Assembly (NCBI RefSeq): GCF_026340675.1
Contig: NZ_JAPEOX010000001.1
Location: 3,844,001-3,908,000, forward strand
DNA length: 64,000 nucleotides
Source of the DNA: Streptomyces sp. NBC_01264
GTDB taxonomy: Bacteria; Actinomycetota; Actinomycetes; Streptomycetales; Streptomycetaceae
Direction: 5' to 3'
Shown here in pieces: positions 63,985 to 64,000 of the stretch. The translations under genes were made by a program, and so were the position numbers. Position 1 is the stretch's first letter, and every line of letters starts with the position of its first letter. The notes beneath the pieces are model-generated. The model was not told where the DNA came from, did no database searches, and worked only from the letters and a program-made list of their open reading frames with translations.

Positions 63985-64000
63985 ATGGGAATCGACGAAC
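63985..64000 (+). CDS. Start of Lrp/AsnC-family regulator (partial)
   Basis: The last 16 bases encode MGIDE after GGGAGG six bases upstream. This N-terminus fits Lrp/AsnC regulators that commonly sit divergent to hppD in Streptomyces. The call depends mainly on the position; the rest lies outside the window. Confidence 0.55.

Overview
The window is chromosomal DNA of a high-GC actinomycete, almost certainly a Streptomyces. The signs are third-position GC bias, GTG/TTG starts, class E and class F sortases, an SsgA-like sporulation protein, DasR-type dre operators in front of N-acetylglucosamine PTS genes, DUF3618/DUF2017/DUF1707/DUF445 proteins, and a peptide leader ahead of cysteine genes. 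The gene order nagF-nagE-nagE ... ssgA-like ... hppD-Lrp matches my memory of the SCO2897-SCO2928 part of the S. coelicolor chromosome. The species cannot be named from sequence alone.

Layout. 0.2-2.6 kb: tRNA-Lys, class F sortase with a possible sorting substrate, NagD-like HAD phosphatase. 2.7-11.2 kb: a phosphonate uptake and catabolism cluster, all on the minus strand (GntR regulator, FAD amine oxidase, phosphonatase-like HAD hydrolase, ABC ATPase, two permeases, binding protein, secreted alkaline-phosphatase-superfamily enzyme). Two near-identical operator-like sites punctuate it. 11-19.5 kb: LAATG-anchored surface protein, divergent ROK repressor / Gfo-Idh-MocA dehydrogenase around a palindrome, FAH-family enzyme, YidC paralogue, SSS symporter with its DUF3311 partner, class E sortase. 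19.5-25.6 kb: accessory-looking stretch with a TPR/SEC-C-like protein, a MrcB_N-PD-(D/E)XK nuclease, an AbiEi/DUF559-like protein, a GNAT acetyltransferase, small membrane proteins and a methyltransferase. 25.6-38.4 kb: DUF445 and LiaF-like membrane proteins, ABC-2 exporter, bifunctional penicillin-binding protein, VCBS-repeat secreted protein, guanidinium exporter under a guanidine-III riboswitch, GroES-like protein, peroxiredoxin, frameshifted HNH endonuclease, tRNA-Leu(UAG).

37.8-47.4 kb: a cysteine/nucleotide housekeeping block (rdgB, rph, MBL phosphodiesterase, cysM, cysO, mec) that parallels mycobacterial Rv1341-Rv1334. The GlcNAc PTS (nagF, two EIIC genes, three DasR sites) and a PemK-like/DUF488 pair interrupt it. 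cysO-cysM is preceded by a 35-residue leader peptide and an attenuator-like hairpin, and CysO ends in GG-SK, which needs trimming by the adjacent JAMM peptidase. 47.5-64 kb: amino-acid permease, DUF2017-clpS, the NAD salvage genes pncB and pncA, immune-inhibitor-A-type metalloprotease, two RDD membrane proteins, an SsgA-like protein (probably ssgG), FAD-linked oxidase, TPR protein, hppD and the first bases of a divergent Lrp/AsnC regulator.

The best candidates for new biology are the two-site regulon of the phosphonate cluster with its FAD-enzyme chemistry and no visible PhnW, the nuclease cluster at 19.5-23 kb, the class F sortase with an LPHTV partner, and the stacked sulfur-metabolism controls (leader peptide, attenuator, CysO processing).
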